From NCBI RefSeq assembly GCF_025244905.1, contig NZ_CP104285.1, positions 124,001 to 188,000 of the forward strand: a stretch of DNA of 64,000 nt, written 5' to 3'. The notes beneath the pieces were generated by a model. The model did no database searches, had not been told where the DNA came from, and was given only the letters and a program-made list of their open reading frames with translations. Below are positions 1 to 9,720 of this stretch, piece by piece. The position numbers and the translations under genes are program-made. Positions within the stretch are counted from its first letter, which is position 1, and each line of letters starts with the position of its first letter. Origin of the DNA: Enterobacter mori (GTDB taxonomy: Bacteria > Pseudomonadota > Gammaproteobacteria > Enterobacterales > Enterobacteriaceae).

Positions 1-123
1 GCACCATGCGGGTGCCATCACGTCGATTATCGCCTGGGGATAACGCGCCTTGAGCGTGCGATAGAGACTTTGCGACATCATCATGTCGCCCACCCATGAC
101 GGGCCGATCACCAGAATCTTCAT
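1..123 (-). CDS. waaF: ADP-heptose:LPS heptosyltransferase II, 5' end only
   Basis: Only the first 41 codons are in the window; the gene runs off the left edge. The visible N-terminus begins MKILVIGPSWVGDMMMSQSL, the typical opening of the GT9 heptosyltransferase WaaF (RfaF), which adds the second heptose to the inner core of LPS at the cytoplasmic face of the inner membrane. It starts two bases after the hldD stop codon, so the two are surely co-transcribed. HldD makes the ADP-heptose that WaaF consumes. Short but very characteristic sequence. Confidence 0.9.
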   Translation of the reverse strand, partial: MKILVIGPSWVGDMMMSQSLYRTLKARYPQAIIDVMAPAWC

Positions 124-125
124 AC

Positions 126-1058
126 TTATGCGTCGCGGTTCAGCCAGGCCATATATTCCGTTACGCCTTCGGCAACGGTCTTGAACGGCTTGTCGTAGCC
201 TGCAGCGCGCAGGTTGGTCAGGTCCGCCTGGGTGAACGCCTGATAACGGCCTTTCAGCTTATCCGGGAACGGAATGTACTCAATGCTGCCTTTCTTGTGG
301 TACGCCAGCGTCGCGTCTGCCACCGCCTGGAAGGATTCCGCGCGGCCAGTGCCCAGGTTGAAGATACCGGACACACCGTTTTCCCAGAACCACAGGTTTA
401 CGGCTGCAACGTCGCCTACATAGACGAAGTCACGTTTGAAGCCGTCGCTGCCTTCAAACAGTTTTGGACTTTCGCCGTTATTCAGCTGGGTGTTCAGGTG
501 GAACGCCACGCTCGCCATGCTGCCTTTGTGGCCTTCTCGCGGCCCGTAAACGTTGAAGTAGCGGAAGCCGACGATCTGCGAGTTTGCTTCTGGCAGAACC
601 TGACGCACGTATTCGTCGAACAGGAACTTGGAGTAACCGTAGACGTTCAGCGGCTGCTCGTACTCGCGCGATTCGATGAAGTCAGAGGTGCGGCCGCCGT
701 AGGTTGCCGCGGAAGAGGCATACAGGAACGGAATTTCACGCTCCAGGCAGTAGTGCAGGATCTCTTTGGAGTACTGATAGTTGTTGTCCATCATGTACTT
801 GCCGTCCCACTCGGTGGTCGAAGAACACGCACCTTCGTGGAAGATGGCTTCGATCTCGCCGAACTCTTCACCCGCCATAATCTGGATAAGGAAGTCTTCT
901 TTATCCATGTAGTCAGCGATGTTCAGATCCACCAGGTTTACAAACTTGGTGCCGTCTTTCAGGTTGTCCACCACCAGGATGTCGGTGATGCCTTTGTCAT
1001 TGAGGGCCTTAACAATATTGCTGCCGATAAAGCCCGCGCCGCCGGTAACGATGATCAT
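126..1058 (-). CDS. hldD: ADP-L-glycero-D-manno-heptose 6-epimerase
   Basis: Last step of ADP-heptose synthesis: epimerises ADP-D-glycero-D-manno-heptose to the L-glycero form used for the LPS inner core. 310 residues, the usual length. Extended short-chain dehydrogenase fold: NAD(P)-binding [10 protein letters not shown] at residues 5-14, catalytic Tyr140 and Lys144 in the YGYSK motif, and SSAATYGG near residues 115-122. It heads the hldD-waaF transcription unit, divergent from kbl. A Shine-Dalgarno-like AAAGG lies about 9 bases before the ATG. In E. coli this gene (rfaD/htrM) has a heat-shock promoter; I could not identify a clear sigma-32 site here. Confidence 0.97.
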   Translation of the reverse strand: MIIVTGGAGFIGSNIVKALNDKGITDILVVDNLKDGTKFVNLVDLNIADYMDKEDFLIQIMAGEEFGEIEAIFHEGACSSTTEWDGKYMMDNNYQYSKEILHYCLEREIPFLYASSAATYGGRTSDFIESREYEQPLNVYGYSKFLFDEYVRQVLPEANSQIVGFRYFNVYGPREGHKGSMASVAFHLNTQLNNGESPKLFEGSDGFKRDFVYVGDVAAVNLWFWENGVSGIFNLGTGRAESFQAVADATLAYHKKGSIEYIPFPDKLKGRYQAFTQADLTNLRAAGYDKPFKTVAEGVTEYMAWLNRDA

Positions 1059-1273
1059 AACTGTAACCTTTGAAGTGTGGAGCCCGGGGACAATCCCGGA
1101 CGCTAATATTCATATCATATCATTAGTATGGCGACCCTTCAGCCATTCACCGATATGCAGCAGGGTTACACGTGATTTATGCTGCAAAAACGAGAAGAGA
1201 TACTGCGTCATCTCGTCATGAACTATAGGTTTGGGTAATATGTGCCGAAATTTGCCGAGTCTGGAGAATTGCA
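1059..1273. promoter_or_regulatory. Divergent promoter region hldD / kbl
   Basis: This 215-base gap must hold promoters for both directions. On the minus strand the AT-rich stretch around 1105-1125 offers -10-like hexamers (TATGAT) for hldD. Just upstream of the hldD Shine-Dalgarno there is a GC-rich imperfect hairpin (about 1084-1099, CCGGGGA-CAA-TCCCGG). On the plus strand GGAG at 1263-1266 serves kbl. The E. coli gene yibB, which I recall lying between these genes in K-12, is absent. Confidence 0.5.
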
Positions 1274-2470
1274 ATGCGTGGTGATTTTTACAAACAGTTA
1301 AACAGCGACCTCGACACCGCACGTGCGGAAGGGTTGTTCAAGGAAGAGCGTATTATCACGTCTGCTCAGCAGGCGGACATCACCGTTGCCGACGGCAGCC
1401 ATGTGATCAACTTTTGTGCGAACAACTACCTGGGTCTTGCGAATCACCCTGAGCTGATTGCCGCTGCAAAAAACGGCATGGACACCCACGGTTTCGGCAT
1501 GGCCTCCGTACGCTTTATCTGCGGTACGCAGGACAGCCACAAGCAGCTTGAGCAAAAGCTGGCGAGCTTCCTCGGAATGGAAGACGCGATTCTGTACTCC
1601 TCCTGCTTCGACGCTAACGGCGGTCTGTTTGAGACCCTGCTTGGCGCAGAAGATGCGATTATCTCCGACGCCCTGAACCACGCCTCTATCATCGACGGCG
1701 TACGCCTGTGTAAAGCGAAGCGTTTCCGCTACGCCAACAACGACATGGTTGAGCTGGAAGCGCGCCTGAAAGAGGCCCGTGAAGCGGGCGCTCGCCATGT
1801 GCTGATCGCCACCGACGGCGTATTCTCCATGGACGGCGTGATCGCCAACCTGAAGGGCGTGTGCGACCTGGCGGATAAATACGACGCGCTGGTGATGGTT
1901 GATGACTCTCACGCGGTCGGCTTTGTCGGCGAAAACGGCCGCGGTTCCCACGAATACTGCGACGTGATGGGCCGCGTGGACATCATCACCGGCACGCTGG
2001 GCAAAGCGCTCGGCGGCGCATCTGGCGGCTACACCGCCGCGCGCAAAGAGGTGGTGGAGTGGCTGCGCCAGCGCTCTCGCCCGTATCTGTTCTCCAACTC
2101 TCTGGCACCGGCCATTGTTGCCGCCTCCATCAAGGTACTGGAGATGGTGGAGTCCGGCGCTGAGCTGCGCGACCGCCTGTGGTCCAACGCCCGTCTGTTC
2201 CGTGAAAAAATGAGCGCCGCAGGGTTTACCCTGGCCGGTGCTGACCACGCTATCATTCCGGTGATGCTGGGTGATGCGGTCGTCGCGCAGAAGTTTGCCC
2301 GCGAGCTACAGAAAGAAGGGATTTACGTCACCGGGTTCTTCTTCCCGGTGGTGCCAAAAGGTCAGGCGCGTATCCGCACCCAGATGTCTGCGGCGCACTC
2401 TCCTGAACAAATTGAACGTGCGGTGGAAGCCTTTACCCGCATCGGCAAACAGCTGGGCGTAATTGCCTGA
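1274..2470 (+). CDS. kbl: 2-amino-3-ketobutyrate CoA ligase (glycine C-acetyltransferase)
   Basis: PLP enzyme that cleaves 2-amino-3-ketobutyrate with CoA into glycine and acetyl-CoA, the second step of threonine degradation after Tdh. 398 residues, full length for the alpha-oxoamine synthase family. The PLP-lysine motif [14 protein letters not shown] is present near residue 244, DDSHAVGF near 210, and the N-terminal substrate region [14 protein letters not shown] near 47-60. The ATG follows GGAG at good spacing. tdh starts 9 bases after its stop, so kbl-tdh is an operon; the order fits a channelled pathway because the intermediate is unstable. Confidence 0.97.
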   Translation: MRGDFYKQLNSDLDTARAEGLFKEERIITSAQQADITVADGSHVINFCANNYLGLANHPELIAAAKNGMDTHGFGMASVRFICGTQDSHKQLEQKLASFLGMEDAILYSSCFDANGGLFETLLGAEDAIISDALNHASIIDGVRLCKAKRFRYANNDMVELEARLKEAREAGARHVLIATDGVFSMDGVIANLKGVCDLADKYDALVMVDDSHAVGFVGENGRGSHEYCDVMGRVDIITGTLGKALGGASGGYTAARKEVVEWLRQRSRPYLFSNSLAPAIVAASIKVLEMVESGAELRDRLWSNARLFREKMSAAGFTLAGADHAIIPVMLGDAVVAQKFARELQKEGIYVTGFFFPVVPKGQARIRTQMSAAHSPEQIERAVEAFTRIGKQLGVIA

Positions 2471-2479
2471 GGACGTGTG

Positions 2480-3508
2480 ATGAAAGCGTTATCCAAACTG
2501 AAAGCGGAAGAAGGGATTTGGATGACCGACGTGCCGGAGCCGGAAGTCGGTCATAACGATCTGCTGATCAAAATTCGTAAAACAGCCATCTGCGGCACTG
2601 ACGTTCACATCTACAACTGGGACCAGTGGTCGCAGAAAACCATTCCGGTACCGATGGTTGTCGGTCACGAATACGTCGGTGAAGTGGTCGGTATCGGCCA
2701 GGAAGTGAAAGGCTTCAAAATTGGCGATCGCGTTTCTGGCGAAGGCCACATTACCTGCGGTCACTGCCGCAACTGCCGCGGTGGACGTACTCACCTGTGC
2801 CGTAACACCGTCGGCGTGGGCGTCAACCGTCCGGGCTGCTTCGCGGAATACCTGGTGATCCCGGCGTTTAACGCGTTCAAAATCCCGGACAATATCTCTG
2901 ACGATCTGGCCTCCATCTTCGACCCGTTCGGCAACGCGGTACACACGGCGCTCTCCTTCGACCTGGTGGGTGAAGACGTGCTGGTCTCCGGCGCGGGCCC
3001 CATCGGCATTATGGCGGCAGCCGTAGCGAAGCACGTGGGGGCGCGCAACGTCGTGATCACCGACGTGAACGAATACCGTCTGTCGCTGGCGCGTAAGATG
3101 GGCGTCACCCGCGCGGTGGATGTCTCTAAAGAGAGCCTGACCGACGTGATGGAAGAGCTGGGCATGACCGAAGGCTTTGATGTGGGTCTTGAGATGTCCG
3201 GCGCGCCACCGGCGTTCCGCACCATGCTCGACACCATGAACCACGGTGGCCGTATCGCGATGCTGGGTATTCCGCCGTCAGATATGTCCATCGACTGGAA
3301 CAAAGTCATCTTCAAGGGGCTGTTCATCAAGGGTATCTATGGCCGCGAGATGTTCGAAACCTGGTACAAAATGGCGGCGCTGATCCAGTCAGGCCTGGAT
3401 CTGTCCCCGATTATTACTCACCGTTTCTCCATCGATGAGTTCCAGCAGGGCTTCGACGCGATGCGTTCCGGCCAGTCAGGAAAAGTGATCCTGAGCTGGG
3501 ATAAGTAA
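2480..3508 (+). CDS. tdh: L-threonine 3-dehydrogenase
   Basis: Zinc- and NAD-dependent oxidation of threonine to 2-amino-3-ketobutyrate, which Kbl then cleaves. Medium-chain dehydrogenase: catalytic zinc Cys38 (AICGTD), [10 protein letters not shown] near residues 62-71, the structural-zinc four-cysteine lobe [15 protein letters not shown] near 93-107, and the Rossmann motif [10 protein letters not shown] near 171-180. A GTG lies directly before the ATG, but the ATG at 2480 gives the family N-terminus MKALSKLK and 342 residues, one more than E. coli (an extra C-terminal Lys). GAGG at 2469-2472 is the likely ribosome site and overlaps the kbl stop. Confidence 0.97.
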   Translation: MKALSKLKAEEGIWMTDVPEPEVGHNDLLIKIRKTAICGTDVHIYNWDQWSQKTIPVPMVVGHEYVGEVVGIGQEVKGFKIGDRVSGEGHITCGHCRNCRGGRTHLCRNTVGVGVNRPGCFAEYLVIPAFNAFKIPDNISDDLASIFDPFGNAVHTALSFDLVGEDVLVSGAGPIGIMAAAVAKHVGARNVVITDVNEYRLSLARKMGVTRAVDVSKESLTDVMEELGMTEGFDVGLEMSGAPPAFRTMLDTMNHGGRIAMLGIPPSDMSIDWNKVIFKGLFIKGIYGREMFETWYKMAALIQSGLDLSPIITHRFSIDEFQQGFDAMRSGQSGKVILSWDK

Positions 3509-3510
3509 TC

Positions 3511-3536
3511 AAAAAGGGGCCAGCGGCCCCTTTTTT
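3511..3536. terminator. Bidirectional intrinsic terminator, tdh and opposing glycosyltransferase gene
   Basis: AAAAAGGGGCC-AGC-GGCCCCTTTTTT: a 7-pair GC stem flanked by A and T runs, so it can stop transcription from both sides. It sits directly after tdh, and its last base touches the stop codon of the minus-strand gene ending at 3536. Confidence 0.9.
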
Positions 3537-4450
3537 CATTGGTTCTTTTTCTCTTCGTCCGTCAGGTAACGCACCTTGCGGGTGTAGTCCTGGCCTTTGA
3601 ACAGCAGCCTGTTATCCGGCGATTCAAGATACTTCTGCCATTCGGAAAGCGGGAAACCGCCGTGCGCGCCAATCACCTCTTTTGGTACAACGGCTTCCTG
3701 ACCGCCAATCTTCTTGGAGACCGGCCAGTTCATCCAGTCACCCAGGTTAACCGTTTTTATATCCAGCATGTCCAGCAAGGCGGCGAGCGGCAGCTGATCG
3801 GTCGGCGGCTGCGTATCGTCCATCAGCTCCCAGGTGTCCTGGAACAGCGTCAGCCACAGCGGGCAGATACGGCGCCAGGTTTTTTGGGTTGCCGCAAGAA
3901 ACGCGCCGTTAACGTGATCGACCAGATACGGACGCACCGTCTCCTTGTAATACGCCGGCACTTTCTCCGCTGGCGCGCCGTCAAGTTTGGCAATCATTTT
4001 GCCCTGACGGAAGCTGGAGTAGATGTGCATGTCGGCCATGTTGATCTCGGGCATTTTGAGCAGGTTGAGATCGGAGTCGATCATCAATACGCCTTCACCG
4101 CGCGCCTGCAGCGGGGCGTTAAGTTTCACCATGCGGCTGAGGTAGATCTGCTTATAGCGGTAACCTTCCTCACGAACCGGAAGATTCAACGTCACTACGC
4201 GAGTTTTCGGCGGCAGTACCCCGAAGGCAGATTCAGGCTGATCGCTGACGATGACGATCTCGCTGACGGCAGTGGCGTAACGTTCTGCAAAGGTCGCTGA
4301 CAATAACGCTTCTTCGACGAAATCTGCGCCCGTACAGGGGATCACGATGGAATCCACCGCAACGAGATCGCGCGTGACCGGAAGGGAAGCGTACGGAATG
4401 TTATGCCGCCCGGTGATGTGGCGGTAGCGAGCATTCAGGAATTTAAACAT
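3536..4450 (-). CDS. Putative glycosyltransferase with DxD motif, function unknown
   Basis: 304 residues. I do not recognise it as an E. coli K-12 gene. The region around residues 121-130 (VLMIDSDLNL) is a hydrophobic strand ending in D-S-D, the DxD metal/nucleotide-sugar signature of GT-A-fold transferases. The N-terminal VDSIVIPCTG near 33-41 looks like the first strand of such a fold. No signal peptide or membrane segment, so cytoplasmic. It starts 15 bases after the upstream GT4-type gene, which itself follows yibQ by 9 bases, so it is the last gene of the gpmI-envC-yibQ strand run. K-12 carries waaH at this place; position next to LPS heptose genes suggests LPS core decoration, but this is inference. 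Assignment as a sugar transferase rests on one motif and on context. Confidence 0.65.
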   Translation of the reverse strand: MFKFLNARYRHITGRHNIPYASLPVTRDLVAVDSIVIPCTGADFVEEALLSATFAERYATAVSEIVIVSDQPESAFGVLPPKTRVVTLNLPVREEGYRYKQIYLSRMVKLNAPLQARGEGVLMIDSDLNLLKMPEINMADMHIYSSFRQGKMIAKLDGAPAEKVPAYYKETVRPYLVDHVNGAFLAATQKTWRRICPLWLTLFQDTWELMDDTQPPTDQLPLAALLDMLDIKTVNLGDWMNWPVSKKIGGQEAVVPKEVIGAHGGFPLSEWQKYLESPDNRLLFKGQDYTRKVRYLTDEEKKNQ

Positions 4451-4465
4451 GTTCTTCTCGTTTGG

Positions 4466-5671
4466 TTAGTGCGCGCCAAGTACGGCTTCGACACCGCTGA
4501 CATAGTTTTCGATAGCGTAGGTATGACAGACGTTCTGGTATGCAGCCACAGCCAGTCGAGCCCGCAGGTCTGCATCTGCCCAGATATTATTCATATGCTG
4601 AGCAAGCTGTGAAACGTCGCTCCAGGGAAAGAGCAGCCCCGTTGACTCATGGTCAATCAGTTCAGCCGTACCCGTCACCCGAGAGCCAATAACAGGAATT
4701 TTAAGAAGCATCGCTTCCAGCACTACGCGAGGCAGCCCTTCGCTTTTTGAGGCGAGTATAAACGCGTCAAACGTGGCAAGGTAGTCAAAAGGCGTATTCT
4801 GGAAGCCCGTGAAAATCACGTTGTTCTCAATGCCCAATTCTTTGGCTTGCGCGGTTAATGCGGCACGCTCTGCACCTTCACCCACCAGCACCATCTTCCA
4901 TTTTGCGTCGGGTTCCCTGCGGCTGAACTGTGCCAGCGCCTCCAGCGTGTGGTGGTTGGCTTTGCGAGGAATTAACGATCCAATGCTGCCAAAGACAAAC
5001 GTATCGTCATCAATGTTCAGGCGATGACGCATGGCGCGTCGATCCGGCAAAGGCTGGTGGATGTCGATGGCATTGTTGACCGTTGTGCACAGCTCAGGCC
5101 GGACGCCATGCTGAAGTAACACGCGCTCAACGCCGTGCGAGACGGCGATGATTTTTGTGGCATGGGCATTCACCAGCTTCACCAGCGGCGGCGTCAGCAC
5201 CGGTTCAATGCGGCAGTGCTGGATGATCCGCGCACGCAGTTTAGCCCCCGCCAGGTAACCCTCTTCGTTAGAACCTGGCTGGTTGTTCATGTACAGCGTA
5301 TCGAAACCGCCATCACTGAAAATTTTCTCGATTTTGCTGACGTTGGGGCGAATACGCCAGAGCGTATCAATATGGCGCGTGACGGCCTTGCGGCCGCTGC
5401 GCGAGAAGAAAAGCAGGCTGCGACCCAGTTCTTTTGCAATCTTCGCCCACGCGGGCTGCTTATGCTGAGGGATGACAATTAACGGGATGCCAATGCCGTT
5501 CAACACCTGACCGATGGTTTGCCCTTCGGCCCGGCTGTAGTCGGAGTAAAAACAACAGGTGATATCAAACTTCTCGCGATTAATGCGCTTCAGAAGTTCG
5601 AGCATGCTGTTGGTGCCTCCTCCCCATTCTTTACCGGTATCGAGGAGCAGGATTTTGTGTCGTTGCGGCAT
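4466..5671 (-). CDS. GT4-type (GT-B fold) glycosyltransferase
   Basis: 401 residues. N-terminal acceptor domain begins KILLLDTGKEWGGGTNSMLE, with the glycine-rich loop typical of GT-B enzymes. The C-terminal nucleotide-sugar domain carries FGSIGSLIPRKANH, then VLVGEGAERAAL and IIFTGFQN-like strands, and the E-x7-E signature in ASKSEGLPRVVLEAML, followed by PVIGSRVTGTAELI and TGLLFPWSD. A GT4 glycosyltransferase is therefore secure; the sugar and acceptor are not. No membrane anchor is visible. It lies 9 bases after yibQ and 15 before another transferase-like gene, so the pair is probably co-transcribed. Proximity to waaF/hldD suggests an LPS-core or other surface-sugar role (inference). Not present at this site in E. 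coli K-12 as I remember it. Confidence 0.85.
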   Translation of the reverse strand: MPQRHKILLLDTGKEWGGGTNSMLELLKRINREKFDITCCFYSDYSRAEGQTIGQVLNGIGIPLIVIPQHKQPAWAKIAKELGRSLLFFSRSGRKAVTRHIDTLWRIRPNVSKIEKIFSDGGFDTLYMNNQPGSNEEGYLAGAKLRARIIQHCRIEPVLTPPLVKLVNAHATKIIAVSHGVERVLLQHGVRPELCTTVNNAIDIHQPLPDRRAMRHRLNIDDDTFVFGSIGSLIPRKANHHTLEALAQFSRREPDAKWKMVLVGEGAERAALTAQAKELGIENNVIFTGFQNTPFDYLATFDAFILASKSEGLPRVVLEAMLLKIPVIGSRVTGTAELIDHESTGLLFPWSDVSQLAQHMNNIWADADLRARLAVAAYQNVCHTYAIENYVSGVEAVLGAH

Positions 5672-5680
5672 CTTTCTACC

Positions 5681-6631
5681 TTAGTCACCTGTCGCGGGGA
5701 AGGGCTTTTTACCCCAACCTTGCCACTGATGCTGGAAGTATTGCACCAGCGTACTCTGGCTCACGCTTTCGCTAATTACTGTGAAGAAGCGGGTCGCATG
5801 CACCGGTTCAAGCGGCTGTTTTGGCTTGCAATTTTTTACGCCGCTGAACGGATTACGCGGCTGCGTTGCTGGCGGTTGTGCGCTGCCAGGGCGAGACGTA
5901 TCCACCTGCGGTTCATTGAGCAGATCGCTCGGGCGTACCAGCGTGATATCAGCAGGTAAGGTCGGCAGCATCTGCTGTAGCACGCGCACCGTTGAAGGAT
6001 GCGGATGACCGATGGCGATGGCTGAGCCGTTGCGTCGGGCTAGCTGTACAGCACGATTAAACTGCACCCGAATATCCGCTTCATTTTGCGTGTCATCCAG
6101 GAACACCTTGCGTTTGATCACCTTCACGCCGGTTCCCTGAGAGGCCCGGAGGGCCTGACTGTTGCCGATGGTCATGCTGTCGAGGAAATAGAGGTTGTAG
6201 CGCTCCAGCGACTGCATCACTTTCAGCATACCGTACAGGCTGGACGTCATCGCGCTGCCCATGTGGTTATTCAGGCCGACGGCATACGGGACTTTATTGT
6301 AGGCGTCGCGGATGATGCGGTCGATCTCATCGCTGCTCATGTCCGGACGAAGCGTGTCCTTTTCCAGCGGCTGTTTGCTAAGCGGTGCCATTGGCAGGTG
6401 GATCAGGACCTGATGACCGCTGTTATGGGCCTTGGTCGCCATTTCCCGCGCGTGAGGCGCATTGGGGAGGACCGCAACGGAGATCGCTGACGGCATCGCC
6501 AGTACCTGATTTTCATAGTGCGGACGATAACCGAAGTCATCAATGACAATAGCGAGTTTGCCTGCGTATACCGGTGCAGCCAGCGCCAGTGCGCTGGCGA
6601 CGGAGAGAATCATTCGACGAAATTGAAGCAA
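5681..6631 (-). CDS. yibQ: Divergent polysaccharide deacetylase family protein YibQ
   Basis: 316 residues. An N-terminal signal peptide (about 23 residues, ending APVYA before GKLAIVIDDFGYR) sends it to the periplasm. The IDDFGY motif near residue 31, HLPM near 97, and AIGHPHPST near 205-213 are hallmarks of the divergent polysaccharide deacetylase (DUF610) family; no reaction has been established to my knowledge. The C-terminus after about residue 240 is proline-rich and then ends in a short conserved tail. It follows envC by three bases, and envC-yibQ linkage is conserved in enterobacteria, hinting at a cell-wall role. Confidence 0.9.
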   Translation of the reverse strand: MLQFRRMILSVASALALAAPVYAGKLAIVIDDFGYRPHYENQVLAMPSAISVAVLPNAPHAREMATKAHNSGHQVLIHLPMAPLSKQPLEKDTLRPDMSSDEIDRIIRDAYNKVPYAVGLNNHMGSAMTSSLYGMLKVMQSLERYNLYFLDSMTIGNSQALRASQGTGVKVIKRKVFLDDTQNEADIRVQFNRAVQLARRNGSAIAIGHPHPSTVRVLQQMLPTLPADITLVRPSDLLNEPQVDTSRPGSAQPPATQPRNPFSGVKNCKPKQPLEPVHATRFFTVISESVSQSTLVQYFQHQWQGWGKKPFPATGD

Positions 6632-6634
6632 AAC

Positions 6635-7918
6635 TTATCTTCCCAACCACGGCTGTGGATTGACCGCCTGACCCTGGCGACGAATTTCGAAATAGAGTGA
6701 CGGGCGGCCCTGACCGCCACTGCTGCCCACAAGGGCGATGGGTTGACCTGCGCGCACCTGAGTGCCGACGCTGACCAGCGCGCTCTGGTTGTAGCCGTAA
6801 AGGCTCATGTCGCCTTTACCGTGTTCGACCACCACTACCAGCCCGTAACCCTGCAGCCAGTCGGCCAGGATCACGCGGCCATCGGCGATGGCTTTCACTT
6901 CGCTACCTTCAGACGCACCGATCACGATCCCTTTCCAACGTAGTTCACCCTGTAGCTGTTCGCCATAGCGATGCAGAATGGAACCGCGAACCGGCCAGTA
7001 GGCCTGACCGCGAGGCGCCCCTAAACCGCCGGTGCGCGACATCAGAGAACGTTCGCTTTCGCTTGGTTTGTAGGTTGTACCTTTACGGGAAGCTTCCTGC
7101 TGCTTGTTGCGAACGGCCTGCGCCTCACGCGCCTCTTTTTCAGCGCGTGCTTTCGCTGCGGCTTCCGCACGGGCAATGCTGTTACGCAGTTTTGATTCGT
7201 TAGCCCGCATTTCGCTCAATTGGCTTTGTCCTGCCTGGATAGAGGACTCCAGACCGGCGAGCGTTTTCTTACGCTCGTTGCGAGCCTGCTCCAGCTTCGC
7301 CTGCTGGGCCTGCTGATCGTAGAGCAGAGTCTGCTGCTGGCTCTGCTTCTCTTCCAGCTCGGCTTTTTGCGTGGAGACCTCTTCGCGCGTCTGCTTCAGC
7401 TGCGCGATCGTCTCCTGACGTGCCTGGTTCAGGTAGCCAAAGTAGGCCTGCAGACGCTGGCCGCGCTGGCTCTCTTCGCCGCTGAGGATCAGCTGGAGTC
7501 CAGTATGTTCACCCTGGCGGAATGCGGCATCAAGCTGTGCGGCAAGATTGCGCTCCTGGGCATCACGCTGGCGTTCCAGTTTGGCTATCGATGCGTTCAT
7601 CTCATCGATCTGTTTGTTCAACTGGGCGAGGGTGTTTTGCGTTTCACGGAGTTTGCGTGCGGCGGCGGAGATCGCCTCTTCCTGCTGCTTAAGCTGGGCA
7701 AGAAGCGAGGAACGCTGCTGCTGTTGCTGGCGTACCGCACGCTCTTTGGCGGCGATATCGGCCTGAATGGATTTCAGCTGGTCGCGGTCATCCGCGTGGG
7801 CGGATGCGGCGCACAGCAATACGCCAGCGCTGAGTGCGCTGGCGTAAAACAGAGGTCTGACTGATAACCTAAGCGGCTTCACGACCCATGTGATTGAAAA
7901 AATCGCCTTTCCCCTCAT
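6635..7918 (-). CDS. envC: Murein hydrolase activator EnvC
   Basis: Divisome-associated periplasmic protein that activates amidases AmiA and AmiB at the septum. A signal peptide (residues ~20-42, ending SAHA) precedes a long coiled coil (about 45-290, rich in Q/A/E/R heptads) and a C-terminal LytM domain (about 310-425). The LytM domain lacks the usual zinc ligands (for example LHRYGEQL and PSLYFEIR), as in known EnvC, so it regulates rather than cuts. The start is uncertain: the ATG at 7918 gives 427 residues but has a poor ribosome site; an in-frame GTG at 7882 follows GAGGGGAAAGG and gives about 415 (E. coli: 419). The position matching the E. coli start codon reads ATC. Follows gpmI by 9 bases. 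Confidence 0.93.
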   Translation of the reverse strand: MRGKAIFSITWVVKPLRLSVRPLFYASALSAGVLLCAASAHADDRDQLKSIQADIAAKERAVRQQQQQRSSLLAQLKQQEEAISAAARKLRETQNTLAQLNKQIDEMNASIAKLERQRDAQERNLAAQLDAAFRQGEHTGLQLILSGEESQRGQRLQAYFGYLNQARQETIAQLKQTREEVSTQKAELEEKQSQQQTLLYDQQAQQAKLEQARNERKKTLAGLESSIQAGQSQLSEMRANESKLRNSIARAEAAAKARAEKEAREAQAVRNKQQEASRKGTTYKPSESERSLMSRTGGLGAPRGQAYWPVRGSILHRYGEQLQGELRWKGIVIGASEGSEVKAIADGRVILADWLQGYGLVVVVEHGKGDMSLYGYNQSALVSVGTQVRAGQPIALVGSSGGQGRPSLYFEIRRQGQAVNPQPWLGR

Positions 7919-7927
7919 GGGGAGCGA

Positions 7928-9472
7928 TTATTCCACGATGAACAGCGGCTTACCAGTCATCTCTTCAGGGATCGGCATGCCCATCAGCGTCAACATGGTT
8001 GGCGCGATGTCGGAAAGCTTGCCGCCTTCCACTGCTTTCAGTGATTTATCACCCACATAAATCAGCGGAACAGGCAGGTTAGTGTGCGCGGTGTGTGCCT
8101 GGCCGGTCGCCGGGTCGCGCATTTGCTCTGCGTTGCCGTGGTCAGCGGTGATCAACAGCTGGCCGCCAACAGATTCAACCGCTTTTGCTACCTGCTCAAC
8201 ACAGTTGTCCAGCGCTTCAACCGCTTTTACCGCTGCTTCCATCACGCCGGTATGGCCTACCATGTCACCATTCGGGTAGTTACAGATGATGGTGTCGTAC
8301 TGACCGCTCTTGATGGCCGCAACCAGTTTTTCAGTCAATTCTGCAGAGCTCATCTCTGGCTGCAGATCGTAGGTCGCGACTTTCGGCGAGTTGATCAGAA
8401 TGCGGTCTTCACCTTTGAACGGCTCTTCAACGCCGCCGTTAAAGAAGAAGGTCACGTGCGCGTATTTTTCGGTTTCAGAGATACGCAGCTGCGTTTTATC
8501 GTTCTTCGCCATCCACTCGCCGAAGGTGTTTGCCAGAGATGCTGGCGGATACGCACAAGGCGCTTTGATGTCTGCGGCGTATTCAGTGAGCTGGATGAAG
8601 TCCAGTTTCACCACTTTCTTACGGGCGAAACCGTCGAAGTCGCTGTTCACGAATGCACGGGTGATTTCGCGCGCACGGTCAGCGCGGAAGTTCATGAAGA
8701 TCAGCGCGTCGCCATCTTCCATGGCGGCATCAGCCTGGCCTTCAGCGCGAATGACCGATGCTTTCACGAATTCGTCGTTTTCATCGCGTGCGTAAGCGGC
8801 TTCCAGTGCTTCAACGGCAGTTGCGAACTGGAATTCACCTTTTGCCAGGGTCATCAGGTCATAGGCCTGTTCCACGCGATCCCAACGGTTGTCGCGGTCC
8901 ATCGCGTAGTAACGACCAATGATGGACGCCACGCGGCCTTTGCCCAGCGCGGCGAATTTCTCCTCGAAGGCTTGCAGAGAGCCTTTTGCGCTGCGTGGCG
9001 GCGTATCGCGGCCATCAAGGAACGCGTGCAGATAGATTTTTTCCGCACCGCGCTCGGCGGCCAGTTCAACCATCGCCATGATGTGATCTTCGTGGCTGTG
9101 CACGCCGCCTGCAGAGAGCAGACCCATAATGTGCACGGCTTTACCTGCGGCAACGGCTTTATCTACCGCACCTGCGAGCGTTGGGTTGGAGAAGAAGGTG
9201 CGTTCTTTGATTTCAACGTCCAGACGCGTCAGGTCCTGATACACGATACGACCCGCGCCCAGGTTAACGTGACCCACTTCGGAGTTGCCCATCTGGCGGT
9301 CCGGCAGACCCACTTCCAGACCAGACGCGTCAATCAGGGTATGGGGACGTTTCGCCCACAGTGCGTCCATAACGGGCGTTTTGGCGTTGAAAATAGCGTT
9401 ATCCTGGCTGTCTTCACGGTAGCCATAGCCATCCAGAATCACCAGTACCATAGGTTTTTTAGAAACCGACAT
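7928..9472 (-). CDS. gpmI: 2,3-bisphosphoglycerate-independent phosphoglycerate mutase
   Basis: Interconverts 3- and 2-phosphoglycerate in glycolysis using two Mn ions and a phosphoserine, without bisphosphoglycerate. 514 residues, exactly the E. coli length. N-terminal metal Asp in [11 protein letters not shown] (about 9-19), nucleophile Ser64 in MGNSEVGH, phosphate-binding HSHEDH (about 122-127) and DGRDTPP, and C-terminal metal ligands in [13 protein letters not shown]. First gene of the minus-strand run that continues into envC; divergent from yibN across about 250 bases. Confidence 0.97.
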   Translation of the reverse strand: MSVSKKPMVLVILDGYGYREDSQDNAIFNAKTPVMDALWAKRPHTLIDASGLEVGLPDRQMGNSEVGHVNLGAGRIVYQDLTRLDVEIKERTFFSNPTLAGAVDKAVAAGKAVHIMGLLSAGGVHSHEDHIMAMVELAAERGAEKIYLHAFLDGRDTPPRSAKGSLQAFEEKFAALGKGRVASIIGRYYAMDRDNRWDRVEQAYDLMTLAKGEFQFATAVEALEAAYARDENDEFVKASVIRAEGQADAAMEDGDALIFMNFRADRAREITRAFVNSDFDGFARKKVVKLDFIQLTEYAADIKAPCAYPPASLANTFGEWMAKNDKTQLRISETEKYAHVTFFFNGGVEEPFKGEDRILINSPKVATYDLQPEMSSAELTEKLVAAIKSGQYDTIICNYPNGDMVGHTGVMEAAVKAVEALDNCVEQVAKAVESVGGQLLITADHGNAEQMRDPATGQAHTAHTNLPVPLIYVGDKSLKAVEGGKLSDIAPTMLTLMGMPIPEEMTGKPLFIVE

Positions 9473-9720
9473 TGCGACAACCTCATGCTCAAGAGACGAA
9501 AAATTTGCGTAATTTTACTACAGCTGAATCGATCAAATAGCCGCAGAAGATCAAAGAATGCTTAGGGGCAAGGCACATCCACGGACATTTTGAGGCTTTT
9601 TTTTCGTGGCATGCCGCAGAAAATCGATTAGCTTATTGTCGCTGGCTGTATTTGCCACAACGCACAGGTATACTCCTGTCCTGGTTTTTTTAATCACTTA
9701 GTCGGGAGTTGTTACCCCCC

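Noticed and set aside
1110..1322. 70-codon minus-strand frame between kbl and hldD
   Set aside because: It starts inside kbl, covers the promoter gap, has no ribosome site and no similarity to YibB, the gene found here in K-12.
8084..9565. 493-codon open frame on the plus strand opposite gpmI
   Set aside because: It is the antisense shadow of a highly expressed, codon-biased gene; no ribosome site, no family resemblance, and gpmI matches its family over its full length.
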